NCBI GenBank assembly: GCA_022722495.1
Contig: JAIJLI010000018.1
Location: 1-15,850, forward strand
Reading direction: 5' to 3'
From: Dialister sp.
Lineage (GTDB): Bacteria; Bacillota; Negativicutes; Veillonellales; Dialisteraceae
DNA: 15,850 nt
Numbering within the stretch: the stretch's first letter is position 1; each line of letters opens with the position of its first letter. Shown one piece after another: positions 1 to 8,734 of this stretch. The notes below the pieces were generated by a model that was given only the letters and a program-made list of their open reading frames with translations, made no database searches and had not been told where the DNA came from. The translations under genes and the position numbers were made by a program.

Positions 1-104
1 CCATCCAAGATATATAGATGGTTGCCAAGCCTCTGTGTCCCTTATATAAAAACATTATAAAGCCTTTAGATAGAGCTCGTTATCCCGAACTGAGGTATTG
101 CTAG

Positions 105-263
105 CTAAAGGAGTTTATCATGATACGTCTTTCCAAAGTGCGTCGGATCTGTTGCTACAAAACCATTTCCAGCTACATATCCTTCACTTTTTGCCATGGC
201 TTCGCTGTCATCCCCTGCAATAGTGGACGTAACCTGTGAGTGTATATTTGTCTCTTTCATCAT
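105..263 (-). CDS. Small hypothetical protein (52 aa)
   Basis: This is a short open frame that begins with two consecutive ATG codons (263 and 260) and ends at TAG (105-107). I do not recognise the product. It is hydrophilic, with no signal peptide, membrane segment or cysteine. The middle and end read SEGYVAGNGFVATDPTHFGK, a glycine/threonine-rich stretch, followed by a basic tail ending KLL. The case for a real gene is mainly its position. An exact Bacteroidota promoter lies upstream (331-362), just beyond the terminator of the fimbrial operon, which would give a leader of about 60 bases. The same frame stays open upstream of the ATG pair as far as a TAA near 365, so a longer product from a non-ATG start or a decayed larger gene is possible. 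Codon content looks coding-like but the frame is too short to be decisive. Confidence 0.45.
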   Translation of the reverse strand: MMKETNIHSQVTSTIAGDDSEAMAKSEGYVAGNGFVATDPTHFGKTYHDKLL

Positions 264-330
264 GCGAATCAAGTTCGTTTTTTGATGTCGTTCATCTGAA
301 TCTCTACATAAGAGACACAGAAACTCTTTG

Positions 331-362
331 CAAACATAAGATAATTGTTGGAAACTAGCAAA
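331..362 (-). promoter_or_regulatory. Bacteroidota-type promoter (-33/-7) for the small gene
   Basis: On the minus strand a TTTG box (359-362) is followed after 20 bases by TATGTTTG (331-338). This is an exact match to the Bacteroidota vegetative promoter consensus TTTG, 19-21 bases, TAnnTTTG. Transcription would start near 323-326, about 60 bases before the ATG at 263. It lies only about 10 bases beyond the T-tract of the fimbrial operon terminator, so it opens a new transcription unit in the same direction. Confidence 0.7.
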
Positions 363-372
363 TTATGCGTGT

Positions 373-434
373 TAAAAAAATAATAAAAATGATAGGGACA
401 CCTTCGTCTCTACCAAAGAAACAAAGATGCCCCT
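373..434 (-). terminator. Rho-independent terminator of the fimbrial operon
   Basis: Read on the minus strand, AGGGGCATCTTTGT (421-434) and ACGAAGGTGTCCCT (394-407) form a 14-bp RNA stem with a 13-base loop. Three of the pairs are G-U. The stem is followed by a long T-rich tract (complement of 374-390). The wobble pairs are allowed only in minus-strand RNA and become A-C mismatches on the other strand, which shows the direction. It sits about 80 bases after the stop codon of the giant T9SS gene. Confidence 0.85.
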
Positions 435-514
435 ATATATAGTAAGGTATCAGATAATGTGGGTATAAAAGGATTATAAAAAAATAAGTATTGATATTTT
501 AAAACTAGAATATA

Positions 515-3500
515 CTATCTTACTGAAATCTTCTGACCTTTAGCCTGAGCACAGGACTGGGTAGATGCCTTCACGATGTAAATGCCGGATGGAACTCGCA
601 GAATCATTCTCTGCTTGGCAGGCAACTGATAACTGTGAACCATCTTGCCATCCAATGTAAATACCTGAACCCTGTCGAGCTTCTCACTACCCAAGGCGGA
701 AACAACAATCATGCCTGCAGCTGGTGAGTAAACCTTCACCGGTGCACTCTGCTCTTCAGCCTCCATGCGGTCGATGCCGGTTGAGGTACGGATCTGGGTG
801 AGGAAGTATCTTCCGTGGTCACCCGCCTTCACCTTCACAGCCTCGCCTTCATGAAGTTCTGTAAAGCTTGCCGATGCAGCATCGTAGAGATAAACCGGAG
901 CATCGAGCTTGTTCACACCCTTCAGGGTAAGTGAAACCTCTTCAGCCTGCTGGCTCACGATGCCGAGCGGAATCCAGGACAACTCAGGAACCGCATTCAC
1001 AGCCACCGCCTCGTTGCCGGCAATGGTATAAACCTGTGGAACATCCTTGAGGTTCTGATCATACAAGAGATCCACATCCTCCTGGTCATCATAGTCGGCA
1101 GAAGCCTCCGGACGCAAAGCGATGCGTGCCTTTGAAATCTGGCCGTTGGAATTCTCTGTCGTCGCTTCAATGCTCTTGACATAGTCTGATGCCATCAACA
1201 GGCCAGGAGTGATAGTGCGGTCTACACACATCGTAGAAGTGAATCTTACATTTTCTACCGTTTTTCCATCTTTCTTCTTGACAAAGAACGACTGGGTAGG
1301 CTGGATAGCGTAGTTCTGCTTATCCAATTCAGCATTGGAAATCGCCTTCACCTCGCCATTCTCTACCATCCATATTGCCTTTTGCAAACCAGTATTAGCC
1401 TCGAAGAACTTAGCCATCGAGATAGAGCAGGTATATGGATTGGCCACGAGATAGAATCCGCTGTTGTTATCAGTTCCTAAACTCTGAGTCTTCTCTGCGA
1501 GATGCTTCTCATCGTTATTGAAAGCAACGAGAAGCTTGCCATGGCCATTGTTCTTACCAACAGTTACTGATTTACCACCAGAAGTTGTTGATCCATCATA
1601 ATCGAAGTACTGATAGCTGGTATCTTCCTTTGGCAAACGGAGGAGCGCCTTTGGCAATGTAGTGCCATCTGTAGGTCTCTTTGGCAAGAGTTTATTACCC
1701 GCCTTGATAGAGAAGCCACCGAAGGTTCCATCTGCGGCATAACTCTCATCCACCTTATTATATACGTGGCTCCAGTAGCCGAGATTTACATCAATATTGC
1801 TAGCCTCACCGTTTAGCTTATGCCATGCACTATGTTCACCATCAGAAGTGATTTCCTTCACATCACTCTTCATCCAAGCTCTCTGATAAACCGGATACTT
1901 GCTCCGGCTATATACATTCGTATCAAACGTGATATCCGTAAACGCCTTGGTTTCCTGTCGTCCATCCTTTGCTGGCACATACATATCACCGGCGTAGATA
2001 TACTGCAGAGGCGAAGCCATGGTGTACCACTTGTTAGGCTCCAGCTCTTTCTCTACCCAAGCCTTGTCATATACCAGATAGCACTGGTCGCGAAGCTCGC
2101 CCTGAGGTTTGAAGTAAATCTGATGACAGGTATTGCCATAGAACTTCTCGCACTTCAGATTACCTGCTTCCAATCCCTTATTGGCATCTTCCTCATTCCA
2201 GAACGCCATGATGTCATACTGGATATACTTCGTAGCCTCATTACCCTTACCGTTAGTCAGCTTGGTAGCAATCTTATTGGTTTTACGATAAACGATGTTA
2301 CCGAGGTCAGGGAATGGCAAACCCTTCAGATTGCCGATGGTTACCTTGGTAAACTTCATTGGCACATAGCTGTTCAGCGTTGGGATCTCTATCTTCGATG
2401 CAGATGCTGCCGCAGAAATTGTACTACCATAAGTCTGATAATCGGTATACTTATCATCATACAATTCAGTAGATGATGAGCGATGCCAGTTATCATCATT
2501 ATTCCAGTTGGCATTCATACCGCCATCGGCAGTAGGAGTCCAGGTAATGAACTCCGGTACTATCTTCACCTTGAGATAAGACTCGCCAGGGCAGCTGGTA
2601 GTAGCCGCAGAAGCAGCTCTCTTCTCGTAAACGAATCGGAGAACATAGTAATATCCCTCGTGGAAAGCAGCAACTGCATCATCTGAGAACTTGAGGTTGA
2701 GAGTAGCCTGAGTCGTTTTATCAACAGCACGCAACTCTGCTTTCTCCAATGTGGCAACCTGTGTATTCAGCTTCTTTTCCCATAAAGGATCATTAGTAGA
2801 TGCAACATACACCTTTGCCGAAGCGTCAGCAGAAGTGCCATTGTCATCAATGAAAGTAAGAGGTTCAGTTATAGCTGTTCCATCTCTCATCGTAGCACTA
2901 TGAAGAGGTACCTTTAAATATCCCTTAGAAGCCTTCAACTTCTCCAGCTGTGGCAAACCGATACGAAGCAAAGCCTCATAACTGCCATCATTGAATGGAT
3001 AATCCACATCGTTGAAACCGAAGTTAAGCTGTGGTCCATCCAGCATCACACGCAATGGGACAGGTATTGCACCAGGACACAACAGATAGGTCTTGCCGTT
3101 TGGTGCAGCATATTCAATATAGCCATCTGAATTTTTAGGTCCTTCAGGCAACATATAGATTTCATGTTCCTTACCCAAAGTAATATTTTTCTTCTTGATA
3201 GCAATTTCATTGCTGGCAGGTGCTGATGGATCTATCTTATTTCCCTCATCCTTACCATCAAGATACCAGAAGAACTTAACACCATCCAATGTAATCTTAC
3301 CACCCGTATTAGGGCCAGTTGTAACCAATTGTCCCTTGATTTTTATCTTATAATCATCAGCAGCATCGCAAGGAATCTTATAATCCGTTACGATATTGCC
3401 TTTTGTATCAGTAATGATTGGATGCTGGCTAACCATTTCAAACCAGTTACTGTACAACGAGCAGAGTTCAGCAGGTGCCCCCCAATTGGCATTTCCCTTG

Positions 3501-6500
3501 GCAGGATCCTCTGTAGATACAGATACATAATACTTCTTACCTATAGTCAAAGGATAGCCTTTATTGCTGATCACAATATAGGTTTCACCTTCACTATCTT
3601 GCTCAATCATTTTAGTACCATCGATTTCAAAGTTCTTACAGGTTTCCTCTGAATCGTATACATCAACAGTACCATATTCCGTACCTTCAACTTTCGTCGT
3701 TGTTCCATTCTTTTTATCTTTTAAGTTATATGAATAAAGTCCCTCACCAGTAACAGGTTTGCCATCTTCATCCACAAAACGGAAATAAATCTTGGTATCT
3801 GTATGTCCCAAAATTGCATTCAAAGTCTCGTAGATGGCACGAATCTTCAGCTTGATGGTTCCAGTTGTAGCACCGTCACATGCTGGCTTTTCCTGGAGTA
3901 CCTGAACCTTGGCTGGCTCAATATAGATACGAATGTCATCAACAGCATAGTCGGCACCTAGTGTTCCTTTACAATAGTTATCAATAACAACTCTAAAATC
4001 CGAATAATTCTCTACACCAGATTCCTTCTGGATAACAATCTTACCATAAACCTGATACCATTCTGCCTTAGTTAAACCTTCAACATTATTATCAAAATCT
4101 CCAGACGAGAACGAATGAAGCAGTTTTTGACTCTGAATATTTCCTTCCGTATCATAATTTACTCCATAGAGTTTAAACATAACTTCTGGATGTGTCGTTT
4201 GATTTGTCATATCTGCAACATATGCTGAGAATATCAACTGCATGCCAGTACAAAGGTCAGCCTTAAAATCTGCAGCAGCAATCTGACGACTTTCGTCAGA
4301 TGCATCCACATAAAGGAAATGTCCGTACTGAGAGCCATTCGTCATCTCATATGTGCGATCATATAAAGTACCATCAGACCACCAAAGATAACCATCTTTA
4401 GGATTATTAATACCTGTACCAGAAATATCGGAACGCCCAGCAGACTTATACAAGCCATAATCTCCATGAAGTGGAGAATGACCAATATTCAAATTATTAC
4501 CATAATGGGTTGCATCATAGTCTATCAAATCACGATAAACGAAGCTATAAGCACGACGATCCCATCTCGATGGTAAACGGTCTTGGTTGTTATCTGGGGT
4601 TGTTGGCGCTGCTAACGTTTGTTCTGTATCGTCATCGTCAAATGAAATTGGCTTAGTCGCTTTTTTATAATGTTCATCAAGATAGGATATAGTTCTGTTA
4701 TTATAGCCCTCATCTGCTATCTGCTTATCAGTCATTGGATGGAAATCCATAAAACGAACATCAAAGTTTGCTACTGGACACATTTTTTCTTGTTCATTCA
4801 AATAAGCTACAACAAAAACAGGGATACCCTTACCGATAACGGGTTTATTTGCATCATCAACAGACGTACCGTCTAAGTTAAGCCAATTCGCTTCATTCAG
4901 ACTCTTAACAGTTAAGTGAAGAAAACGTTCATGTGACGCCCCATTTAATTCGCAATATTTTGTTTTCGTCATATCATATACACGCCATACCAGATTACCC
5001 CACTGAACATTCATGTATTTTGACTTATCAAAATCTGCTTCTGTTATGTTATTATTATATACATGTTTTTTCAAGCCCCCAGATGTCATCGGATAAAATG
5101 AGTATCGAGTTATATCATTCAATTGCAAACGCAAAGTTAGCTCCGAATTCTCATCCTTATAACCAAATGTTACCTTTTTATTATCTTCATAAGTATAGTC
5201 ACCATCAGCATGATTACACAATGCAGCCATGATATCATCAGCTATCTTCTTTTTGGGAAGAATATGGAAGATGTAACGAATAGACAAAGTTGGTTCATGG
5301 AGCAGATAAGTCCTTGACTCATCCATTCCGTCAACATATCTACTTACATCACAGGCAATAGTCTCCCCTGTCCATGAATCGTTAACATGGGATGTTTTAT
5401 AATAAACACCAATCCGGCTGCTAGTAGGATGTGCACCGATATTATTGGCGAATAATCCACAAGTTCCCTTCTTGAATAATTTTGTTTGTGTCTCATCACA
5501 AACCTTAAGATGTTCTGATCCTTGATCAGTATTATAATCATACCAACGGAAATAACCACGTGGCTCGAGATCGTTACTATTTCCTGTATAATTTTGAATA
5601 GGCAACATTAACATAACCTGCTGCTTATCTTCCTTTCCATCCACATAGTAATAATACTCCCATTCATGAGTCTTCTGATAGGTATGGCCATTCACCATAT
5701 CCCAATCTCCCTTCTTATTGGCGATACCTTCATAATGAATAAATGGCCAATTTTCAGGAGAATTAAGCTTTACATCAAACTTTGCCTTCAAAGCAGGCTC
5801 TTTAGTTACGAAACCATACTTTGTAGTTGGCAATTCATCTGAGATGACACAAGATAAAATGACATCATTCAAATCCAAACCTTCTGGTAGAGTAAAACGA
5901 GCCTTTAAAAGATTAGAATTGCTAGAAATATCATTACTCAAAAAGCCTGTCCAATATATTTTTTCTTGTTGTAACAAAGAACTATTATTACAAGACGCAC
6001 CTTCGATAGGTGAACCATCTTTTTTGCAAAGTGTCCAACGAACATAAAGGTTTGTAATATCAGCAAGTTTTTGCACACCCAATTTTTTCATTATAAAATC
6101 TGTACAATCAGAAGATGTTAAATCTATTGTTGTACTGGTATGATATAGAGACTTAACTGACATTACATTCTCTCCTGAAGGATCTTCAGATTTCACCAAA
6201 TTAATTTTATCCAAATCCTCTTGACTCAAAATATCATATGTAATTTTGGCATCAATATGAGGCTCAACAATTATCAATTTATTAGAAATCTCTGGCATTT
6301 CAGAAGAAGCAGAAACTTGAATTGTATAGTCATTAATATTAGTCCCTGCAGGACAAGTAAAAGTATAATCTAAAGCTGAAGAAGAAACAGTTCCGTTGTC
6401 TCTCTTCTTATTATAATAATATATACTTTTATTATTAAAATATGTCCAAGAATCATTATAAGGATAGTTAGACAATTCTCTATCCTGAATAACAGGAGAT

Positions 6501-7162
6501 ATAGTAAAAGTTGAAGGATTTACTAATTGTCCTTTCTTATCAAAAATTGATATTCGAACATAAAGTGGCTTATCCTTCAAGCTCAAATTTTCCCCAATTG
6601 TAGTCCAAATGCCTGATTTAGAAAGATACTTAATAATGTTTGAAATTTTAACACTACCATTATCAAGTTTATCATTATCTATTACAAACAAATCATTATA
6701 TTCGCAAGGCTTAGAACTTGTATCAAATAAAGGAATATTATCCTGAGAAAGAACAGTAAAAGTAATTTTCTTTTCAGCAACAGATGTATCCAATTGTTTT
6801 AATTTCTCATCTGATGATGTCATAACCACTAGATGATAATTTGCAGTATTACCATCTTTTGCAGATATCTCAACTTTATCCCAAGAATTAATATTATTAT
6901 TAACCACAAGTACATTCCCATTAAGAGCACCTGCCCAACAATTATAATTTATTTCGACCTTCTCACCTGCAGAGTTCTCTATATACCACAAAGAATAATT
7001 GCCAGATGGGATTACACCATCAACGGCAACTTTTAAGCTCCCATTATCCAATAGAGCATACTTAGAAATCTCCGTTAATCCCCATATAGTATTTGGCAGC
7101 AATGCAAGCATTGCTACCAACATATATCTCATTACACTATTAAAAATCTTAGACTTAAACAT
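515..7162 (-). CDS. Giant secreted protein with T9SS C-terminal sorting domain; probable fimbrial tip/adhesin (Mfa5-like by position)
   Basis: This is a 2215-residue protein, predicted to cross the inner membrane by Sec and the outer membrane by the type IX system. I take the ATG at 7162; a TTG three codons upstream (7171) also extends the frame but has less support. Residues 1-28 form a signal peptide with a hydrophobic core (YMLVAMLALLP). Many beta-rich segments follow. Residues about 895-1080 look like a jelly-roll/carbohydrate-binding-type module ending in GADYAVDDIRIY. A W-rich segment with NANWNNDDNWH is near 1550, and an NPYT segment typical of T9SS cargo lies near 1908. Residues from about 2130 match a T9SS type A C-terminal domain: VFTLDGKMV, then VPSGIYIVKA, ending KISVR. 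The gene is last in the operon, 34 bases after an accessory pilin. In P. gingivalis the last mfa gene, mfa5, also encodes a T9SS-dependent tip protein, but Mfa5 is about 1230 residues with a vWA domain, and I see no vWA metal-site motif here. The export route is well supported; the tip role is inferred from gene order. Confidence 0.85.
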   Translation of the reverse strand: MFKSKIFNSVMRYMLVAMLALLPNTIWGLTEISKYALLDNGSLKVAVDGVIPSGNYSLWYIENSAGEKVEINYNCWAGALNGNVLVVNNNINSWDKVEISAKDGNTANYHLVVMTSSDEKLKQLDTSVAEKKITFTVLSQDNIPLFDTSSKPCEYNDLFVIDNDKLDNGSVKISNIIKYLSKSGIWTTIGENLSLKDKPLYVRISIFDKKGQLVNPSTFTISPVIQDRELSNYPYNDSWTYFNNKSIYYYNKKRDNGTVSSSALDYTFTCPAGTNINDYTIQVSASSEMPEISNKLIIVEPHIDAKITYDILSQEDLDKINLVKSEDPSGENVMSVKSLYHTSTTIDLTSSDCTDFIMKKLGVQKLADITNLYVRWTLCKKDGSPIEGASCNNSSLLQQEKIYWTGFLSNDISSNSNLLKARFTLPEGLDLNDVILSCVISDELPTTKYGFVTKEPALKAKFDVKLNSPENWPFIHYEGIANKKGDWDMVNGHTYQKTHEWEYYYYVDGKEDKQQVMLMLPIQNYTGNSNDLEPRGYFRWYDYNTDQGSEHLKVCDETQTKLFKKGTCGLFANNIGAHPTSSRIGVYYKTSHVNDSWTGETIACDVSRYVDGMDESRTYLLHEPTLSIRYIFHILPKKKIADDIMAALCNHADGDYTYEDNKKVTFGYKDENSELTLRLQLNDITRYSFYPMTSGGLKKHVYNNNITEADFDKSKYMNVQWGNLVWRVYDMTKTKYCELNGASHERFLHLTVKSLNEANWLNLDGTSVDDANKPVIGKGIPVFVVAYLNEQEKMCPVANFDVRFMDFHPMTDKQIADEGYNNRTISYLDEHYKKATKPISFDDDDTEQTLAAPTTPDNNQDRLPSRWDRRAYSFVYRDLIDYDATHYGNNLNIGHSPLHGDYGLYKSAGRSDISGTGINNPKDGYLWWSDGTLYDRTYEMTNGSQYGHFLYVDASDESRQIAAADFKADLCTGMQLIFSAYVADMTNQTTHPEVMFKLYGVNYDTEGNIQSQKLLHSFSSGDFDNNVEGLTKAEWYQVYGKIVIQKESGVENYSDFRVVIDNYCKGTLGADYAVDDIRIYIEPAKVQVLQEKPACDGATTGTIKLKIRAIYETLNAILGHTDTKIYFRFVDEDGKPVTGEGLYSYNLKDKKNGTTTKVEGTEYGTVDVYDSEETCKNFEIDGTKMIEQDSEGETYIVISNKGYPLTIGKKYYVSVSTEDPAKGNANWGAPAELCSLYSNWFEMVSQHPIITDTKGNIVTDYKIPCDAADDYKIKIKGQLVTTGPNTGGKITLDGVKFFWYLDGKDEGNKIDPSAPASNEIAIKKKNITLGKEHEIYMLPEGPKNSDGYIEYAAPNGKTYLLCPGAIPVPLRVMLDGPQLNFGFNDVDYPFNDGSYEALLRIGLPQLEKLKASKGYLKVPLHSATMRDGTAITEPLTFIDDNGTSADASAKVYVASTNDPLWEKKLNTQVATLEKAELRAVDKTTQATLNLKFSDDAVAAFHEGYYYVLRFVYEKRAASAATTSCPGESYLKVKIVPEFITWTPTADGGMNANWNNDDNWHRSSSTELYDDKYTDYQTYGSTISAAASASKIEIPTLNSYVPMKFTKVTIGNLKGLPFPDLGNIVYRKTNKIATKLTNGKGNEATKYIQYDIMAFWNEEDANKGLEAGNLKCEKFYGNTCHQIYFKPQGELRDQCYLVYDKAWVEKELEPNKWYTMASPLQYIYAGDMYVPAKDGRQETKAFTDITFDTNVYSRSKYPVYQRAWMKSDVKEITSDGEHSAWHKLNGEASNIDVNLGYWSHVYNKVDESYAADGTFGGFSIKAGNKLLPKRPTDGTTLPKALLRLPKEDTSYQYFDYDGSTTSGGKSVTVGKNNGHGKLLVAFNNDEKHLAEKTQSLGTDNNSGFYLVANPYTCSISMAKFFEANTGLQKAIWMVENGEVKAISNAELDKQNYAIQPTQSFFVKKKDGKTVENVRFTSTMCVDRTITPGLLMASDYVKSIEATTENSNGQISKARIALRPEASADYDDQEDVDLLYDQNLKDVPQVYTIAGNEAVAVNAVPELSWIPLGIVSQQAEEVSLTLKGVNKLDAPVYLYDAASASFTELHEGEAVKVKAGDHGRYFLTQIRTSTGIDRMEAEEQSAPVKVYSPAAGMIVVSALGSEKLDRVQVFTLDGKMVHSYQLPAKQRMILRVPSGIYIVKASTQSCAQAKGQKISVR

Positions 7163-7196
7163 AAGCTTCAATGTTTTTTAATATTAGTATATTATT

Positions 7197-8678
7197 CTAT
7201 TTATATCTATAACTCTGTCTCGTATATTTACGAGCAGCATAGCTTCTTAAATCCTTGGTGAAAAGTATCTTATATATAAGTTCTTTTCCTGAGGCACCTG
7301 GCACAGGAACGGTTACCTTGTAGAGGACACTCTGCTTATCGGCAGCATCATCATTGAAGATACCTTCGAAATAGCCGGTGGTTGTATTCCATGATGGAAG
7401 AACTTTAAACACCTTATGGGCATTCGCAGTAGCAGCTGCGGCATCAGTCATACCATTTTCTTGGATCAGATCCCATTTTACATTGGCATTATCGATGCTT
7501 CCAGAAATAGCGGACTCATCAGCCTTTACTACCTTTGGTTGGATATGGAATTCCTCTTCCGGGTAATAACAGGTGTAGGAAAGAGTGGTTCCGTTATCTG
7601 TTATGGATGGATAGAGACCGATGGCAGAGAAGGACTGAACATCAAACTTCAACTTGTAATCATCTAATGAGATTGGGAGAATGTGATGGTCGTTGCGAGC
7701 TATCGTTGTCCAATCCTTGAACAAGGCGTAACGCTTGACTCCTGCTGATGTATTCAGATTAATGATGAAATACTTGGAAGTATTGCCCGCTGCGCTTTCA
7801 TTCACATAAAACGAAATCTCATTCTCTGGCTTGTAAGTATCAATACTTGCCGGTATCGTCTTTGCAGAAGACAACGTATAAGTATAATTCTGCGTTGCAG
7901 CCTGCTCTACCAGATTCGGAGTACATGTAACCTCTACACCTGTTAGACCAGATGAACCAGTTGCACCAGAGGTTCCTGATACATCAGAATGCTTTGGCAG
8001 CAACATGATGTTACCATCTGTATTGGCAGTAGCAGAAGGATTTGAAGTTATATCGCTGATTGTAATATCTTTGATTTTCAAAGCAGTAGCACTTGGATTC
8101 TTAAACCGAAGTGTAACCTTTGCCAGCATTCTTACTACCCAAAGCTCAGTTTTGTCTGGCTTACCGGAAGCATCAATTTTTACTTCCTGCTTATTGCTCA
8201 TTGGAATGCCTTTGGTAGTAGCATCGAATCCATTGCCATTCATCTTCCATTTCATGTTGTCGAAATTGACGGTAGCACCTTTGGATATGACAAGTTCTGC
8301 AGCTGTAAGATTGGCAAAGGAATAAACCTGATAGGTGGCTTCTCCCTTAGGAAGATCTGTTATCGTAACATCATCTTTAATACGATTATTTTCCGACACA
8401 TTAGTATTCTCTACAAAAGAAACAACCTTGTTGTCTTTCACAAAGGCTACAACCCAACTCTTCATGTTTTCTGCATCTACGCCATCATTCCATGACAAAC
8501 TAGCTCTGGTTCCGGAAGAAGGAGCTGTAGAAAGAGTCATGTGGACGGTAACCTTGTCGCCTGGGTTATCGCCTCCACTGCCTCCCAATATAGGGTCAGC
8601 ACTATCTGTGGAGCAAGCCGAGATTAAGGCTAGCACCATCAGAATCAATGCCGTATGTATCGTTCTAATCGTTTTCAT
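7197..8678 (-). CDS. Accessory fimbrial subunit, pilin-like lipoprotein (distal minor subunit)
   Basis: The 493-residue product has a lipoprotein signal peptide ending in the lipobox ISAC (Cys22). After a glycine-rich linker comes a short beta strand (KVTVHMTLSTA) and then SSGTR-AS, with an arginine at residue 58. This is the layout of type V pilin precursors, in which the first strand is removed after an arginine so that a neighbouring subunit can fill the groove. The rest is beta-rich and threonine/asparagine-rich, as in fimbrillins. The C-terminal end is unusual: it lacks the YGxxRNNxY and LNVxxW signatures of the other pilins here and ends in a very basic tail (ARKYTRQSYRYK). It lies 56 bases after the preceding accessory pilin and 34 before the giant T9SS gene, the place of Mfa3/Mfa4-type subunits. 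Membership of the fimbrillin group is likely; the exact role (tip adaptor or other minor subunit) is inferred. Confidence 0.75.
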   Translation of the reverse strand: MKTIRTIHTALILMVLALISACSTDSADPILGGSGGDNPGDKVTVHMTLSTAPSSGTRASLSWNDGVDAENMKSWVVAFVKDNKVVSFVENTNVSENNRIKDDVTITDLPKGEATYQVYSFANLTAAELVISKGATVNFDNMKWKMNGNGFDATTKGIPMSNKQEVKIDASGKPDKTELWVVRMLAKVTLRFKNPSATALKIKDITISDITSNPSATANTDGNIMLLPKHSDVSGTSGATGSSGLTGVEVTCTPNLVEQAATQNYTYTLSSAKTIPASIDTYKPENEISFYVNESAAGNTSKYFIINLNTSAGVKRYALFKDWTTIARNDHHILPISLDDYKLKFDVQSFSAIGLYPSITDNGTTLSYTCYYPEEEFHIQPKVVKADESAISGSIDNANVKWDLIQENGMTDAAAATANAHKVFKVLPSWNTTTGYFEGIFNDDAADKQSVLYKVTVPVPGASGKELIYKILFTKDLRSYAARKYTRQSYRYK

Positions 8679-8734
8679 TTTCTCTGAAAGTTTAATTTCA
8701 AACTATACTTTCTGTTTATCTATTTGTTTTGTTT

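Noticed and set aside
1..104. Possible terminator or small RNA after the 52-codon gene
   Set aside because: Only weak stems are visible (CTC-A-GTT with AACGAG; CCATC with GATGG near the left edge) and no clear T-tract follows them.
1820..2476. Plus-strand open frame of 218 codons opposite the giant gene
   Set aside because: It lies wholly antisense to a gene with a signal peptide and T9SS domain, and its translation looks like a hydrophobic shadow frame with no recognisable domain.
515..7162. vWA metal-site motif at the DASDES sequence of the giant protein
   Set aside because: The spacing is not DxSxS and the surrounding sequence fits a jelly-roll strand rather than the start of a vWA domain.
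8679..8734. Promoter-like sequence TATAGTTTG between the two accessory pilins
   Set aside because: It has three bases instead of two between TA and TTTG and no -33 box at the right distance, so it does not fit the consensus.
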